64,000 bases of DNA from Paramesorhizobium sp049065735 (lineage in GTDB: Bacteria; Pseudomonadota; Alphaproteobacteria; Rhizobiales; Rhizobiaceae): NCBI RefSeq assembly GCF_049065735.1, contig NZ_JBAKHD010000001.1, forward strand, positions 686,893 through 750,892, given 5' to 3'. This document shows, in pieces, positions 16,173 through 24,935 of this stretch (its first letter is position 1; the number at the start of each line of letters is the position of its first letter). Below the pieces are notes generated by a model, which worked only from the letters and a program-made list of their open reading frames with translations, did no database searches and had not been told where the DNA came from. Made by a program: the position numbers and the translations under genes.

Positions 16173-16319
16173 AAGGAGGTGAGACGGATCTTTTACCGGT
16201 TGAGGACCGGGCCGAAGCCCGATTCCCATTTCTTACTCTTTACTGATCGTCAGGGTGAACCGCCAAGTCCTGAACCTGACTATCAGAGTAAGCCGGTGTT
16301 TCAAACGTCTCACCTCCTT
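16173..16319. repeat. Inverted repeat pairing a perfect Shine-Dalgarno with its complement
   Basis: AAGGAGGTGAGACG at 16173-16186 is perfectly complementary to CGTCTCACCTCCTT at 16306-16319. Each strand therefore carries one full Shine-Dalgarno and one stretch identical to the 16S rRNA 3' end (TCACCTCCTTTC). Between the arms are smaller hairpins, CCGGTTGAGGACCGG at 16197-16211 and GGGCCGAAGCCC. Any transcript would form a long hairpin that hides the ribosome binding site. Confidence 0.65.
16233..16304 (-). CDS. Possible 23-residue basic peptide
   Basis: TTG start at 16304-16302, 8 bases after a strong AAAGGAGGTG on the minus strand, then 23 codons and TAA. The product is strongly basic and alternates hydrophobic and polar residues (LTLIVRF, then WRFTLTI), as in a beta hairpin. 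It is inside the inverted repeat, so translation could be gated by RNA structure. No family is recognised, and the frame is short enough to be chance. Confidence 0.25.
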   Translation of the reverse strand: MKHRLTLIVRFRTWRFTLTISKE

Positions 16320-16422
16320 TCAGTTTCGCTGGATCGATAAAAACTCAGCGGTCAGATCATAATTATACTTTCAAAGAAATTTGAAGCCCGGCTGGGGCGG
16401 CCGATTCGAAAAATTTAACGGG

Positions 16423-17673
16423 CTATTTTTCGAAAGCAGGTTGGGGCATTTTTGCCTTGTGCCGTACCTCCAGCGCAACGCATCCCCAGATGATCCCGAT
16501 CAGAAGATAGAAATGCCGCCAATGGTCGGTGTCGATGACATTGCCGACCATCACATGGGTCAGGTAGGTTACATAGGCGCAGATGAGATAGGGTTGCCAA
16601 GGCCGGTTGCGCAGTAGGAGGCGCAGCCCCATGCCGAGGGTCAGCATGGTCATCGTCAGGAAGGCCGCGAAGCCGAGCCAGCCATAGTCGAGCAGGGCTT
16701 TCAGCCACATATTGTGGGTGTCTTCACCGTAAATCGGGCCGAACTCCAGCGGGCCGATGCCGAGCGGATGCTGCGCCGAAAGCACGAGCCCATACCAATG
16801 CCGTGCGAAGCGCCCGATGCGATCGGTGTCGTAGGATTGCACCAGTTGCGCGCGCTGCGAGAAAAGCTCCGCCACCTGCGGGATTTGCAGGGCGGCGATG
16901 ATGGCGAGCCCGATGATGAGAAGCGCCAGCCCCGCCAGCACGATGAGCTTCACCCGGAATCTGTTGCTGGGATTCTTGAGAGCAAGGATGAACGGAACGA
17001 GCACCATCGCCACCAGCATCATCCCCCAGGCGGCGCGGGAAAACGAAAGGAAAAGCCCCAGAACCAGAACGAGCAGGGGAGGGATATGCATAAGCAGCGC
17101 GCGCGGCTTGCCCGTCAGGATCTGGTGAATGCTCCATGCCGCGGGCAGGATCAGGAATGGCCCGAAGACGTTCGGGTCCTGGAACGCGCCCTTCGCGCGG
17201 CCGTAAAGCGTGAAGACATCTGCGCCGGGAAAGGCGTTGAAATAGCCTAAAATGCCCAAGGCCGCGGTCATGAGAGCGGCCAGGTAATAGCCATGGAAGA
17301 TCGTCGCCAACCGCCGATAATCCGCCTCGATGATCGCCGCGAAGAAGACGGCGGTGAGGGCCAGGAAAAGCGATACGCCGATATAGAGCGGCGCGCTTTT
17401 CAGGTCCGGCATCTGGCTGGCCGAAATCACCCCGCCGAAATTGAAGAGCACCAGCAGGCCCAGAAGCACCGCCGTCACACGCGAAATCCTAAGGCCGAAC
17501 AGCGCCCAAACCGCAATGAGCCCCACCATGTAGAGCTCATAAGGCGCGGGCTCATCGATGACGAAGCCGGAGAGAAAAACGCCGAAGCCGACTGCGCCCT
17601 TCGAAATCAGCCGGACAAGCGCCCGGTTGACCGCCGCCCTGGTCGGAGAGGCGCTTTCAGCGACCGCGCTCAA
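16423..17673 (-). CDS. O-antigen ligase / Wzy-like polysaccharide polymerase
   Basis: A 416-residue inner-membrane protein with about 10-12 hydrophobic segments and the large periplasmic loop and signature region of the O-antigen ligase family (GIGPLEFGPIYGEDTHNMWLK, about residue 310, with the family's conserved HN). Likely polymerises or ligates lipid-linked polysaccharide units. It starts with TTG overlapping the TGA of the upstream sugar-transferase gene (TTGA), so it is translationally coupled to it. Ligase and polymerase cannot be separated by sequence alone. Confidence 0.85.
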   Translation of the reverse strand: MSAVAESASPTRAAVNRALVRLISKGAVGFGVFLSGFVIDEPAPYELYMVGLIAVWALFGLRISRVTAVLLGLLVLFNFGGVISASQMPDLKSAPLYIGVSLFLALTAVFFAAIIEADYRRLATIFHGYYLAALMTAALGILGYFNAFPGADVFTLYGRAKGAFQDPNVFGPFLILPAAWSIHQILTGKPRALLMHIPPLLVLVLGLFLSFSRAAWGMMLVAMVLVPFILALKNPSNRFRVKLIVLAGLALLIIGLAIIAALQIPQVAELFSQRAQLVQSYDTDRIGRFARHWYGLVLSAQHPLGIGPLEFGPIYGEDTHNMWLKALLDYGWLGFAAFLTMTMLTLGMGLRLLLRNRPWQPYLICAYVTYLTHVMVGNVIDTDHWRHFYLLIGIIWGCVALEVRHKAKMPQPAFEK

Positions 17674-19217
17674 TAGGCGTTCTCCGTATTGAGGAGGCGG
17701 ATCGGGGTGAGGAGCAGGATTTTCAGATCGAACCAGAGCGACCAGTTCTCAATGTAGTGGAGGTCGAACTCCGTCCGCATCTTGATCTTCTCCTCATTGT
17801 CGATCTCGCCGCGCCAGCCATTGATTTGCGCCCAGCCGGTGACACCAGGCTTCACCTTGTGCCGTGCGAAATAGCCGTCCACCACCTCGTTATAAAGGAC
17901 ATTGTGCGAGTGCGCCGCGATGGCGTGGGGACGAGGCCCGACGAGCGACAGCGTGCCCATCAGTGCGTTGAAGAATTGCGGCAGCTCGTCGATCGAGGTC
18001 TTGCGGATGAAGCGACCGACCTTCGTCACGCGCGGGTCGTTCTTGGTCACGGCCTGGCGCGCGGTCGGGTCGCACTGCTCGATATACATGGAGCGGAACT
18101 TCCACACCTCGATGACCTCGTTATTGAAGCCGTGGCGCTTTTGCTTGAAGATGACAGGCCCCTTGCTCTCCAACTTGATGGCGAGTGCCGTCAAAAGCAT
18201 GAAGGGCGAGAAGAGGGCGATGCCGATGAGGCTGAAGACGATATCGAAGGCGCGCTTGGCGACATAATCCCAATCGTTGATCGGCTTATCGAAGACATCG
18301 AGCATCGGCACGGAGCCGATATAGGAATAGGCGCGGGGGCGGAAACGCAGATGATTGGTGTGCGCCGACAGGCGGATATCGACTGGAAGCACCCAGAGCT
18401 TTTTCAGCATCGACAGCACCCGCGCCTCAGCCGTCAGGGGCAGGGAGACGATCAGCATGTCGATATGGGCGATGCGGGCGAACTCGATCAGTTCCGACAC
18501 ATTGCCGAGCTTCGGATAGCCTGCCACGATGGGCGGCGAGCGGCGATTGTCGCGGTCGTCGAATATGCCGCAGATGCGGATATCGTTGTCGGGCTGTTGT
18601 TCCAGCGAGCGGATGAGATCTTCCGCATTCTTGCCGCCGCCGACGATGACCGCCCGCCGCTCCATCGTACCGTTGCGCGCCCAGCCGCGGATTTTGCGGG
18701 CGATGACGAGGCGAAGTCCGACGAGCAGCACAAGACCCGTGAAGAACCACGTGATCAGCCAGAGCCGTGAAAACTCTTCCGAGATTTTCAGGAAAAATCC
18801 TGTCAGCGCCAGTAAGGCGAAGACACCGATCCAAGAAAGAACCAGCCGCCCCAGATAATTGATGGGATTGCGCAAGGCCATGATCTGATAGCCATCGGCC
18901 ATCTCGATCAGAAGCACGTAGAGAATCGCACCGCACAGGATAACGAGGGGATAGATATAGGCCAGATTATGCTGGAGGCCGACATAACCCAGAAAGATGG
19001 CGAGGCCGGAAAGGAACACGATCCCGAACTCGGCAATGCGCATCAGCCCGCTGACCATGACGGGTGAAATGGTGTCGCGGCGATATTGATGGGCAACCTG
19101 GCTGGCCGTCGGGTTGAGCGTGACCGGCTCCGCCGTCACGCCCCCGCCGCTGCCTGCCCCCTCCATGCGGGTGACTGCCTCTCTGCTGAAAGGCCCGTTC
19201 GGTTCTATGTGGTTCAT
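17670..19217 (-). CDS. Undecaprenyl-phosphate sugar phosphotransferase (priming glycosyltransferase)
   Basis: Polyisoprenyl-phosphate hexose-1-phosphate transferase of the WcaJ/ExoY type: loads the first sugar phosphate on undecaprenyl phosphate. The N-terminal half has about four membrane helices and a CoA/NAD-binding-like domain (RRAVIVGGGKNAEDLIRSL). The C-terminal catalytic domain has KRAFDIVFSLIG, FKQKRHGF, VWKFRSMY, SIDELPQFFNALMG and GPRPHAIAAH. Start taken at the ATG at 19217, 515 residues; a TTG at 19244 is upstream. The sugar, probably glucose or galactose, is inferred. Confidence 0.92.
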   Translation of the reverse strand: MNHIEPNGPFSREAVTRMEGAGSGGGVTAEPVTLNPTASQVAHQYRRDTISPVMVSGLMRIAEFGIVFLSGLAIFLGYVGLQHNLAYIYPLVILCGAILYVLLIEMADGYQIMALRNPINYLGRLVLSWIGVFALLALTGFFLKISEEFSRLWLITWFFTGLVLLVGLRLVIARKIRGWARNGTMERRAVIVGGGKNAEDLIRSLEQQPDNDIRICGIFDDRDNRRSPPIVAGYPKLGNVSELIEFARIAHIDMLIVSLPLTAEARVLSMLKKLWVLPVDIRLSAHTNHLRFRPRAYSYIGSVPMLDVFDKPINDWDYVAKRAFDIVFSLIGIALFSPFMLLTALAIKLESKGPVIFKQKRHGFNNEVIEVWKFRSMYIEQCDPTARQAVTKNDPRVTKVGRFIRKTSIDELPQFFNALMGTLSLVGPRPHAIAAHSHNVLYNEVVDGYFARHKVKPGVTGWAQINGWRGEIDNEEKIKMRTEFDLHYIENWSLWFDLKILLLTPIRLLNTENAY

Positions 19218-19309
19218 GGTCGCGTCTCGCCCCGAGGATCGCAAAAACAGGTCGCTCAGAATACTAAGCCGGTCGCCTATATATTATCGGTCGCTCCCGG
19301 AAGGAAGGC

Positions 19310-20458
19310 TCAATCCGCCTGAAGCGCCGCCCGATAAAGGTCTTCTATAGCTTTTGCCATGGCAGTAACGCCAAATCTTTGACGAATCTGCTCATGAGCG
19401 GGCATTTTTTCGTGATATCTAGAAGGATCGGCAGCAATTTCCGCCATTTTTACTGCCAGCGCCTCGATATCAGGCGTTACCATGGTAGAAGGCTCGGAGC
19501 CGAGAATCTCCGGTATGCCGCCGACATGGGTAGCGAGGACCGGCCGTCCGGCCGCGAGGGCCTCCAGCACGATATAGGGCAGCGCTTCAGCACGGGAGGG
19601 AACCACCACCGTTCGTCCTAGAGTGAACGCCTCGCGGATCGGCATGGGATCGCGAAAAATCACCCGGCCTGCTAGCCCCAATTCCTCTACCATCCGGATG
19701 TAGCGCGGCTTTTCGGCTCCGTCGCCAACCATCGCCGCCGAAAGCTTGCGCCCGGCCAATCGCTCCGCTTCCGCGAGGGCACGGATCAGCATGTCCGGCC
19801 CTTTCAGATCGCGCATCATGCCGACATAAAGGAAATCGGCGGCTTGCGGGGCCGCCTCGATCCTTTCGAAATCCGTGTCGCTCAATCCATTATGGATGAT
19901 AGTGCCGGGGCATTTCGGCTGTCCGATTTTCCTGATGTAGGAATCCTGCTCATATTGCGAGACGAAGATGATGGCGTCGGTCAACGGCTCCATCATCCTT
20001 TCGGCGGCGAAGACGAGCTTTCCGGGCCACTCGTCACGCATGAAATGCAGGCTGCCGCCATGCGGTGAATAGAAACGGGCTACGCGAGACCTGAAAACCC
20101 GTAAGGCTGAGCCGAATATGCGCGAGTGGACGCCGCCCTTGGCGCCGTGCCCGTGCAGAACATCCGGCTGCAATTTCTTGATAATGCCATATGCCCTGGC
20201 GCCGGCGAGGAAATCGCCCGGCCCGACATGGCGCTGCATCGCGATGCGATGCACACCCAATGCGAGATGATCGCGAATGCCGTCGAACAGATGGTCCTCA
20301 TAGGCGCCGCCCGTCGACGAGTCGCAGATGATGCCGACATCGTGTCCCGCCGCCGATTGCGCGCGGGAAAGGTCGCGCACATGCCGGAAAATGCCGCCGA
20401 CCGGCGAACGGAAGCAATGGACGATACGCAATGGCCGGGCACTCGCGACATGGATCAT
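19310..20458 (-). CDS. Glycosyltransferase family 4 (GT-B)
   Basis: 382 residues with the GT-B layout: N-terminal RIVHCFRSPVGGIFRHVRDL and a C-terminal nucleotide-sugar domain with the EX7E motif in SRAEALPYIVLEALAAG. Expected to act in the cytosol, adding a sugar to the lipid-linked exopolysaccharide unit. It lies 16 bases after the OPX gene and 92 bases before the sugar transferase, all on the minus strand. It is the only non-priming glycosyltransferase in the locus. Confidence 0.9.
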   Translation of the reverse strand: MIHVASARPLRIVHCFRSPVGGIFRHVRDLSRAQSAAGHDVGIICDSSTGGAYEDHLFDGIRDHLALGVHRIAMQRHVGPGDFLAGARAYGIIKKLQPDVLHGHGAKGGVHSRIFGSALRVFRSRVARFYSPHGGSLHFMRDEWPGKLVFAAERMMEPLTDAIIFVSQYEQDSYIRKIGQPKCPGTIIHNGLSDTDFERIEAAPQAADFLYVGMMRDLKGPDMLIRALAEAERLAGRKLSAAMVGDGAEKPRYIRMVEELGLAGRVIFRDPMPIREAFTLGRTVVVPSRAEALPYIVLEALAAGRPVLATHVGGIPEILGSEPSTMVTPDIEALAVKMAEIAADPSRYHEKMPAHEQIRQRFGVTAMAKAIEDLYRAALQAD

Positions 20459-20474
20459 CGATCACATTTGGAAA

Positions 20475-21065
20475 TTAGAACAAACGCTCGCGGACATAGA
20501 TGGTGTCGCCCGGCAGAAGCGGGTCGGTGATGAGAACCCGCCCGGTGATGATCTTGCCGTTCAGTTGCCGGGTAATGTCCACATTGGCCTGTTCCGCGCG
20601 GGGCGTGAAGCCACCGGCGGCGGCAATCGCCTTCTGTGCGGTCATCCCCGGCACGTAGGAATATTGCCCGGCAGCGCCCACTTCGCCCATGATGAAAACG
20701 GGCCGGTAACGGTCCATCTCGACCGAGACGTCCGGGTCGCGCAGATAGCCGCCGCGCAGCTTCGTGGCGATGTCGCTTTCCAGCTGCTGCAGGGTGCGGC
20801 CCCGCGCCGGCACCTTGCCGATGAGCGGGAAGGAGATATAGCCGGACGGGTCGACATTGTAGGTATTGGTGAGATCGGGCTGCTCGAACACCGTGATGCG
20901 CAGGCGATCCCCGGCGTCCAGTATATAGGGCCGGTTCAGCGCCTCGTGGAAGGCGGGAGGGGCAGGAACATAGCTCGCGCATCCGCTGACGGCCATGATG
21001 GCCGAGCCGAATGCCGCCATGAAGATGCGCCCAGAAATACGCCTTGTTTCTCGCACCGCTTGCAA
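20475..21065 (-). CDS. Polysaccharide export (OPX/Wza-like) lipoprotein
   Basis: 196 residues: signal peptide with lipobox VSGC near residue 28, then the Poly_export domain (RPYILDAGDRLRITVFEQPDL) and one SLBB domain (VFIMGEVGAAGQYSYVPGMT). It is much shorter than E. coli Wza and lacks the C-terminal outer-membrane helix region, like ExoF-type short OPX proteins. Probably forms the periplasmic export channel with the Wzc-like protein encoded divergently at 21272. Confidence 0.92.
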   Translation of the reverse strand: MQAVRETRRISGRIFMAAFGSAIMAVSGCASYVPAPPAFHEALNRPYILDAGDRLRITVFEQPDLTNTYNVDPSGYISFPLIGKVPARGRTLQQLESDIATKLRGGYLRDPDVSVEMDRYRPVFIMGEVGAAGQYSYVPGMTAQKAIAAAGGFTPRAEQANVDITRQLNGKIITGRVLITDPLLPGDTIYVRERLF

Positions 21066-21137
21066 CCTCAGTTTCCGCCGTCACGTCTTCCGCCGCCGGC
21101 AGGTATCCCACAATCGTCATGCTGTTATCGAACGGTT

Positions 21138-21230
21138 AGGGTTAATGGCTGGTAAAAGCTAACCCTGCAATACCGACATTTTTGGGAACCCGCTGTTTAA
21201 CCTGATGGTTACCATACGTATTTACCATAC
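21138..21230. promoter_or_regulatory. Candidate operators in the divergent exopolysaccharide promoter region
   Basis: Between the OPX gene (-) and the wzc-like gene (+). An inverted repeat AGGGTTA (21138-21144) / TAACCCT (21160-21166) is followed by two direct copies of TTACCATAC at 21209-21217 and 21222-21230, 13 bases apart. The placement suggests a regulator site controlling both directions; the regulator is unknown. Confidence 0.4.
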
Positions 21231-21271
21231 TTGCCAGCCCCAAGCGTGGGGGCGGTGTGGAGTATGAGTTC

Positions 21272-23479
21272 ATGTCCAGTGCGGCTTCGGCGGGTAATGA
21301 TGTCGATATTGATTTGGGCGCTCTGTTCAGCAGCCTCCGGCGCCACGCGCTCTTTATTTTCTTAGGCGCGCTGACGCTTGCCGCCCTCGCTCTCCTCTTC
21401 TGCATGCTTGCGACGCCGCAATACCGGGCCGAAAGCCGGATATTGATCGAAACGCGCGAATCCGTCTTCACCCGTCCCAATGCCGAAACTGCGGCCGACC
21501 GTCCGGCCATCGACCAGGAGACCGTCAAGAGCCAGGTGGAGGTGATCTCTTCCTCCAATCTTCTGAAGAAGGTGGGCGACAAGCTGAAGCTTGCAGAGAC
21601 CGACGAATTCGGGAGGCCGTCGCCGCTGTCGCGACTGCTGATTTCCCTGGGCCTGAAGCAGGATCCAACGCAGGTTTCGCCGCAGGATTATATGCTGCAG
21701 GAGATGCGCGAGCATCTGCAGGTTTACAGCATTCCGGAGTCGCGCGTGATCGTCGTGCAGTTCTCGTCAAAGGACCCGGCGCTCGCGGCCAGCGTCTCGA
21801 ATGCGATTGCGGATGAATATATCGCCCTTCAGCGCGAAGCCAAGCTGCAATCCACTGACGACGCAACCGCCTGGCTTCAGCCGGAAATCGCCGATCTCAG
21901 CAAGCGTCTCAAGGAATCCGAGGCCAAAGTCGCTAACTACCGCGCGTCCACCGATCTTCTGCAGGGACAGGGGGAGGAGCCGATTGCCTCGCAGCAATTG
22001 TCGGAAGTGTCATCCGAGCTTTCGCGGGTTCGCGCCAGCCGGGCCGCGAGCGAGGCGAAGGCGGAGAGCATCCGCAACGCGCTGGCGACCGGCGCTCCGC
22101 TCGATACGCTGCCGGATATCGTCGCCTCGGGGCTGATGCAGCGCCTGCGCGAGCGGCAGATCCAGTTGAACTCGCAGATCGCCGACCTCTCCACCTCGCT
22201 TCTTCCTGGCCACCCGCGCATTCGCGCCTTGCGCTCGCAGCTTGCCGACCTGAACCAGCAGATCCGTGCGGAAGGACGCAAGATCCTCGAAAGCTTTGAG
22301 AATGAGGCGTCAACCGCGAAGCTGCGTGAGACGGAGCTCAATCGGGAGTTGAACCGGGTGAAGGCGCAGGCTGCGCAGGCCGGTGGCCAGGCGGTGGAGC
22401 TGCGGGCGCTGGAGCGCGAGGCGGCGGCGCAGCGTGAGTTGCTCCAGACCTATCTCACCCGGTATCGCGAGGCTGCTTCCCGAACCGACCGCAACTATCT
22501 ACCGGTGGATGCGCGCGTTTTTTCTCCGGCGGACATCCCGGCGCAACCCTATTTTCCCAAAACGCTCCCCATCGTGGGCGCGACATTCTTTGCGGGGCTT
22601 CTCTTGCTTTCGATCTTCGTTCTCTTGCGTGAGCTTTTCAGCGGCCGCGCCATGCGTCCTGTCGATGGCGCTGCGCAGCCGCCTGCCGATGAAATCCGTA
22701 TGCCTGTAGCCGCCGCTGCCGCAGCGCCTGTTGCTGCCGCAGCCGTGCCGGATGATAACGAGGAAAAGACGCCCCGCCGCGCCCGGCCAGACCGTCCGCT
22801 GCCAGCGGCTGAAACCGTGCAGGAGATTTACGACAGCTACACCGCCATCGGCGACGACCTGCCGGAAAATCCGCACAGCGTGCCGACCATCGCCAAGCGC
22901 CTCGTCGAGCTTGGCGCCACACGCGCCCTGATCGTCTCGCCGGAAGGCGATGACGGCTCCGCCGCCTCGGTGCGCCTCACGCGCGAAATGGCCGACCGGC
23001 ATTTGCGCGTCATCCTCATCGATATGACCGGCACGGGCGCGATCAGCCGGGCGATGCTCGACGGAAGAACAGTCTCTGGTATCACCGACCTGCTCGCCTC
23101 GGAAAAGCAGTTCACAGACGTCATCCATAGCGACCATTATTCGGATGCGCATGTGATGCCCTTGGGGCTCGCCGACCCCGAACGCGCCATGCGCGCCATC
23201 GACCGGCTACCGATCATTCTCGACGCTCTGGAAGCGGCCTATGACATCGTCGTGGTCGAATGCGGGCCATCCAACGCCGAGGCCATCAAGCGACTTTATG
23301 GCGCGGCGACGCAGATCGTTCTCAGCATCGTCGATATCGAGGATAACGCCGTGGCGCTCACTGCCCTCGATCTGGAGGATAACGGCTTCGAGGACGTGCT
23401 CATCCTGATGGGTACGGAACCGGAAGCACCCATTCCACCCTCGGGCAAAGGGAAAAAAGGCTCGCGGCTGGCGTTGTAA
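21272..23479 (+). CDS. Wzc/ExoP-like polysaccharide co-polymerase with degenerate kinase domain
   Basis: 735 residues. A Wzz-type N-terminus has a membrane helix near residues 30-50, a long periplasmic coiled-coil segment (about 180-400) and a second helix near 430. The cytosolic C-terminal domain (about 520-735) aligns in layout with BY-kinases but its Walker A is SPEGDDGSAAS (about 556-566), lacking the GKS/T; Walker A' is VILIDMTG (about 580) and Walker B is DIVVVECG (about 658). No C-terminal tyrosine cluster is present. It probably controls chain length without phosphorylation. GGAG lies 9 bases before the ATG. Confidence 0.9.
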   Translation: MSSAASAGNDVDIDLGALFSSLRRHALFIFLGALTLAALALLFCMLATPQYRAESRILIETRESVFTRPNAETAADRPAIDQETVKSQVEVISSSNLLKKVGDKLKLAETDEFGRPSPLSRLLISLGLKQDPTQVSPQDYMLQEMREHLQVYSIPESRVIVVQFSSKDPALAASVSNAIADEYIALQREAKLQSTDDATAWLQPEIADLSKRLKESEAKVANYRASTDLLQGQGEEPIASQQLSEVSSELSRVRASRAASEAKAESIRNALATGAPLDTLPDIVASGLMQRLRERQIQLNSQIADLSTSLLPGHPRIRALRSQLADLNQQIRAEGRKILESFENEASTAKLRETELNRELNRVKAQAAQAGGQAVELRALEREAAAQRELLQTYLTRYREAASRTDRNYLPVDARVFSPADIPAQPYFPKTLPIVGATFFAGLLLLSIFVLLRELFSGRAMRPVDGAAQPPADEIRMPVAAAAAAPVAAAAVPDDNEEKTPRRARPDRPLPAAETVQEIYDSYTAIGDDLPENPHSVPTIAKRLVELGATRALIVSPEGDDGSAASVRLTREMADRHLRVILIDMTGTGAISRAMLDGRTVSGITDLLASEKQFTDVIHSDHYSDAHVMPLGLADPERAMRAIDRLPIILDALEAAYDIVVVECGPSNAEAIKRLYGAATQIVLSIVDIEDNAVALTALDLEDNGFEDVLILMGTEPEAPIPPSGKGKKGSRLAL

Positions 23480-23803
23480 GATAAGCCGGCATGTGGCGCT
23501 GGACACGACCTATGCGTTTGTTATGAATAACGGGTCGAGGGGGAAATCGCAGTATACGCCCTGTCCAGCCGGCGTGCCGATGAAGATGGGCTACATCGGC
23601 ATTGGCGAGTGCCTCGCTCTCGAACCCGAAGTGAAATTATGGGCTATTTTTATCCGCCTGTAATCATCACGATTGAGGTAAGAAAAACCCGCACGGGCTG
23701 GACAGTCATCGTGCGGGTTCAGATATTACCCTAGTCGAAACGCCTCTCGCAGTTAGCCGCTGCGAGGGGCACTTTGGAAATATACTGCCTCCGTTCGCCT
23801 GTT
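23480..23803. other. Convergent gap after the wzc-like gene
   Basis: No gene is seen between the wzc-like gene (+) and the acetyltransferase (-). It contains a hairpin at 23686-23719 that repeats the element at 9601-9632. Confidence 0.55.
23686..23719 (-). terminator. Probable terminator of the CelD-like gene
   Basis: Stem AACCCGCACG (23686-23695) / CGTGCGGGTT (23710-23719); on the minus strand it is followed by TTTTCTTACC. Together with flanks it matches 9580-9640, including CTTGAG/ATTGAG and TAAGAAAA segments. Confidence 0.6.
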
Positions 23804-24928
23804 TCAAGACATCCGCGCCCGCAGCTTCTTCGCCAATTCCCAGAGTTTGGGGTTCCCCTTCACTACCGCCGTGACGGCATTGCGTGCCCGCCAGGCGGAA
23901 GCATAGGCGTGGCCTTTCACCGTAAAGCCCAACACGCCGTCGTAAAGCGCTTCTTCGATATCGCACCAATCGCGTTTGTAGGGCTCATCGCCAATGCCGA
24001 AGCTGTACACGGCGATGCCTTCCGCGCAGCTCTGCGCGATGTCTTCGAAGAACAGGTACTCGCCGGGGCTTGCCGAGACCATATCGTCATCGGCGATGCC
24101 GGCGAAATCGACCGTCAGCCCATCCGTCCAAAAGGATTTGCCCATCACCGCACGGATGACGCCGCCGACTTCCAATCCCTTGATCTCGAAGGTTCTAGGC
24201 GTCTTCCCCACGCCTTCTCTAAAGAGCGCATGAAAGAACTGCTGCACGCCGGGCTCGCCGAACACATTCTCGATGCCGCTTTTCGCAAAGCGCTCCGCCT
24301 TGATGGAGAAGAACCGGTCAAGCAGCGCGCGTGCCTCGTCGGCGGTCGCCGCCGTGACGATGCGGTAACCGCCCGCTTCTTCATAGCGGCGGGTATGCTG
24401 GCGATGCTTCTTGCGCTTACGCTTGGAATTGCTGCGCTCGAGCACACTGTCAAATCCGCAGCCGAGCGAGGCGGACAAAACCGGATTGGGATTGCGCGCA
24501 TGACGCAGGCAGAGGAGGGGATTGCCCGTCTGTGCAAGAGAACCGAGCTGCCGCGAAAGCAGGAGTACGTCGATATCGGGTCGCGCCGCGCGAATGGTGC
24601 GTAGAAGCGAGCGGATATCATCCTTGCCGATCAGCTTCGCAACCCCACGCCTCAAGATGGGAAAATTGCCGTTGGCATGGCTGCCCCCGGGAAACCGCGC
24701 CAGCCGGACGGAGCGGGATGTCACCACCTCAAGCGGCAGCATCAGCACCGGCGTATCGCCATCGTGGAGCGCCGCGATGAAGCAATCTTGATTGGCGTGT
24801 TCCTGCCAGTTGCGCACAAAGGAAGCCGATTGCGGGAGTCCGGCGGCATATCCATCAAGGCTCGAAGGCAAAAGACGAAACGCGGCGTCCACATCGTCGA
24901 TGATACGGGGCGAAAAGCGGATGCTCAT
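23804..24928 (-). CDS. CelD/BcsL-like GNAT acetyltransferase
   Basis: 374 residues of the GNAT_6 family often named cellulose biosynthesis protein CelD. The C-terminal half contains the acetyl-CoA fold region (about 180-330) with a conserved SPGEYLFFEDIAQSCAEG segment and a following FGIGDEPYKRDW motif typical of this family. It probably acetylates a polysaccharide or its precursor. Its place next to the wzc-like gene supports that, but the two converge rather than sharing an operon. Confidence 0.82.
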   Translation of the reverse strand: MSIRFSPRIIDDVDAAFRLLPSSLDGYAAGLPQSASFVRNWQEHANQDCFIAALHDGDTPVLMLPLEVVTSRSVRLARFPGGSHANGNFPILRRGVAKLIGKDDIRSLLRTIRAARPDIDVLLLSRQLGSLAQTGNPLLCLRHARNPNPVLSASLGCGFDSVLERSNSKRKRKKHRQHTRRYEEAGGYRIVTAATADEARALLDRFFSIKAERFAKSGIENVFGEPGVQQFFHALFREGVGKTPRTFEIKGLEVGGVIRAVMGKSFWTDGLTVDFAGIADDDMVSASPGEYLFFEDIAQSCAEGIAVYSFGIGDEPYKRDWCDIEEALYDGVLGFTVKGHAYASAWRARNAVTAVVKGNPKLWELAKKLRARMS

Positions 24929-24935
24929 CGGAGAC

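Larger units (their letters stand above)
16012..16422. other. Intergenic region containing a long inverted repeat
   Basis: No gene of ordinary size is convincing here. It holds the inverted repeat at 16173-16319 and a 23-codon reading frame at 16233-16304 described separately. The stretch 16340-16400 is AT-rich. Confidence 0.55.

Noticed and set aside
16014..16229. 71-codon minus-strand frame
   Set aside because: No ribosome site, composition of non-coding DNA, runs through the inverted-repeat element.
17757..18770. 337-codon open frame opposite the priming transferase
   Set aside because: Antisense shadow; no domain or ribosome site, and the minus-strand gene has all family motifs.
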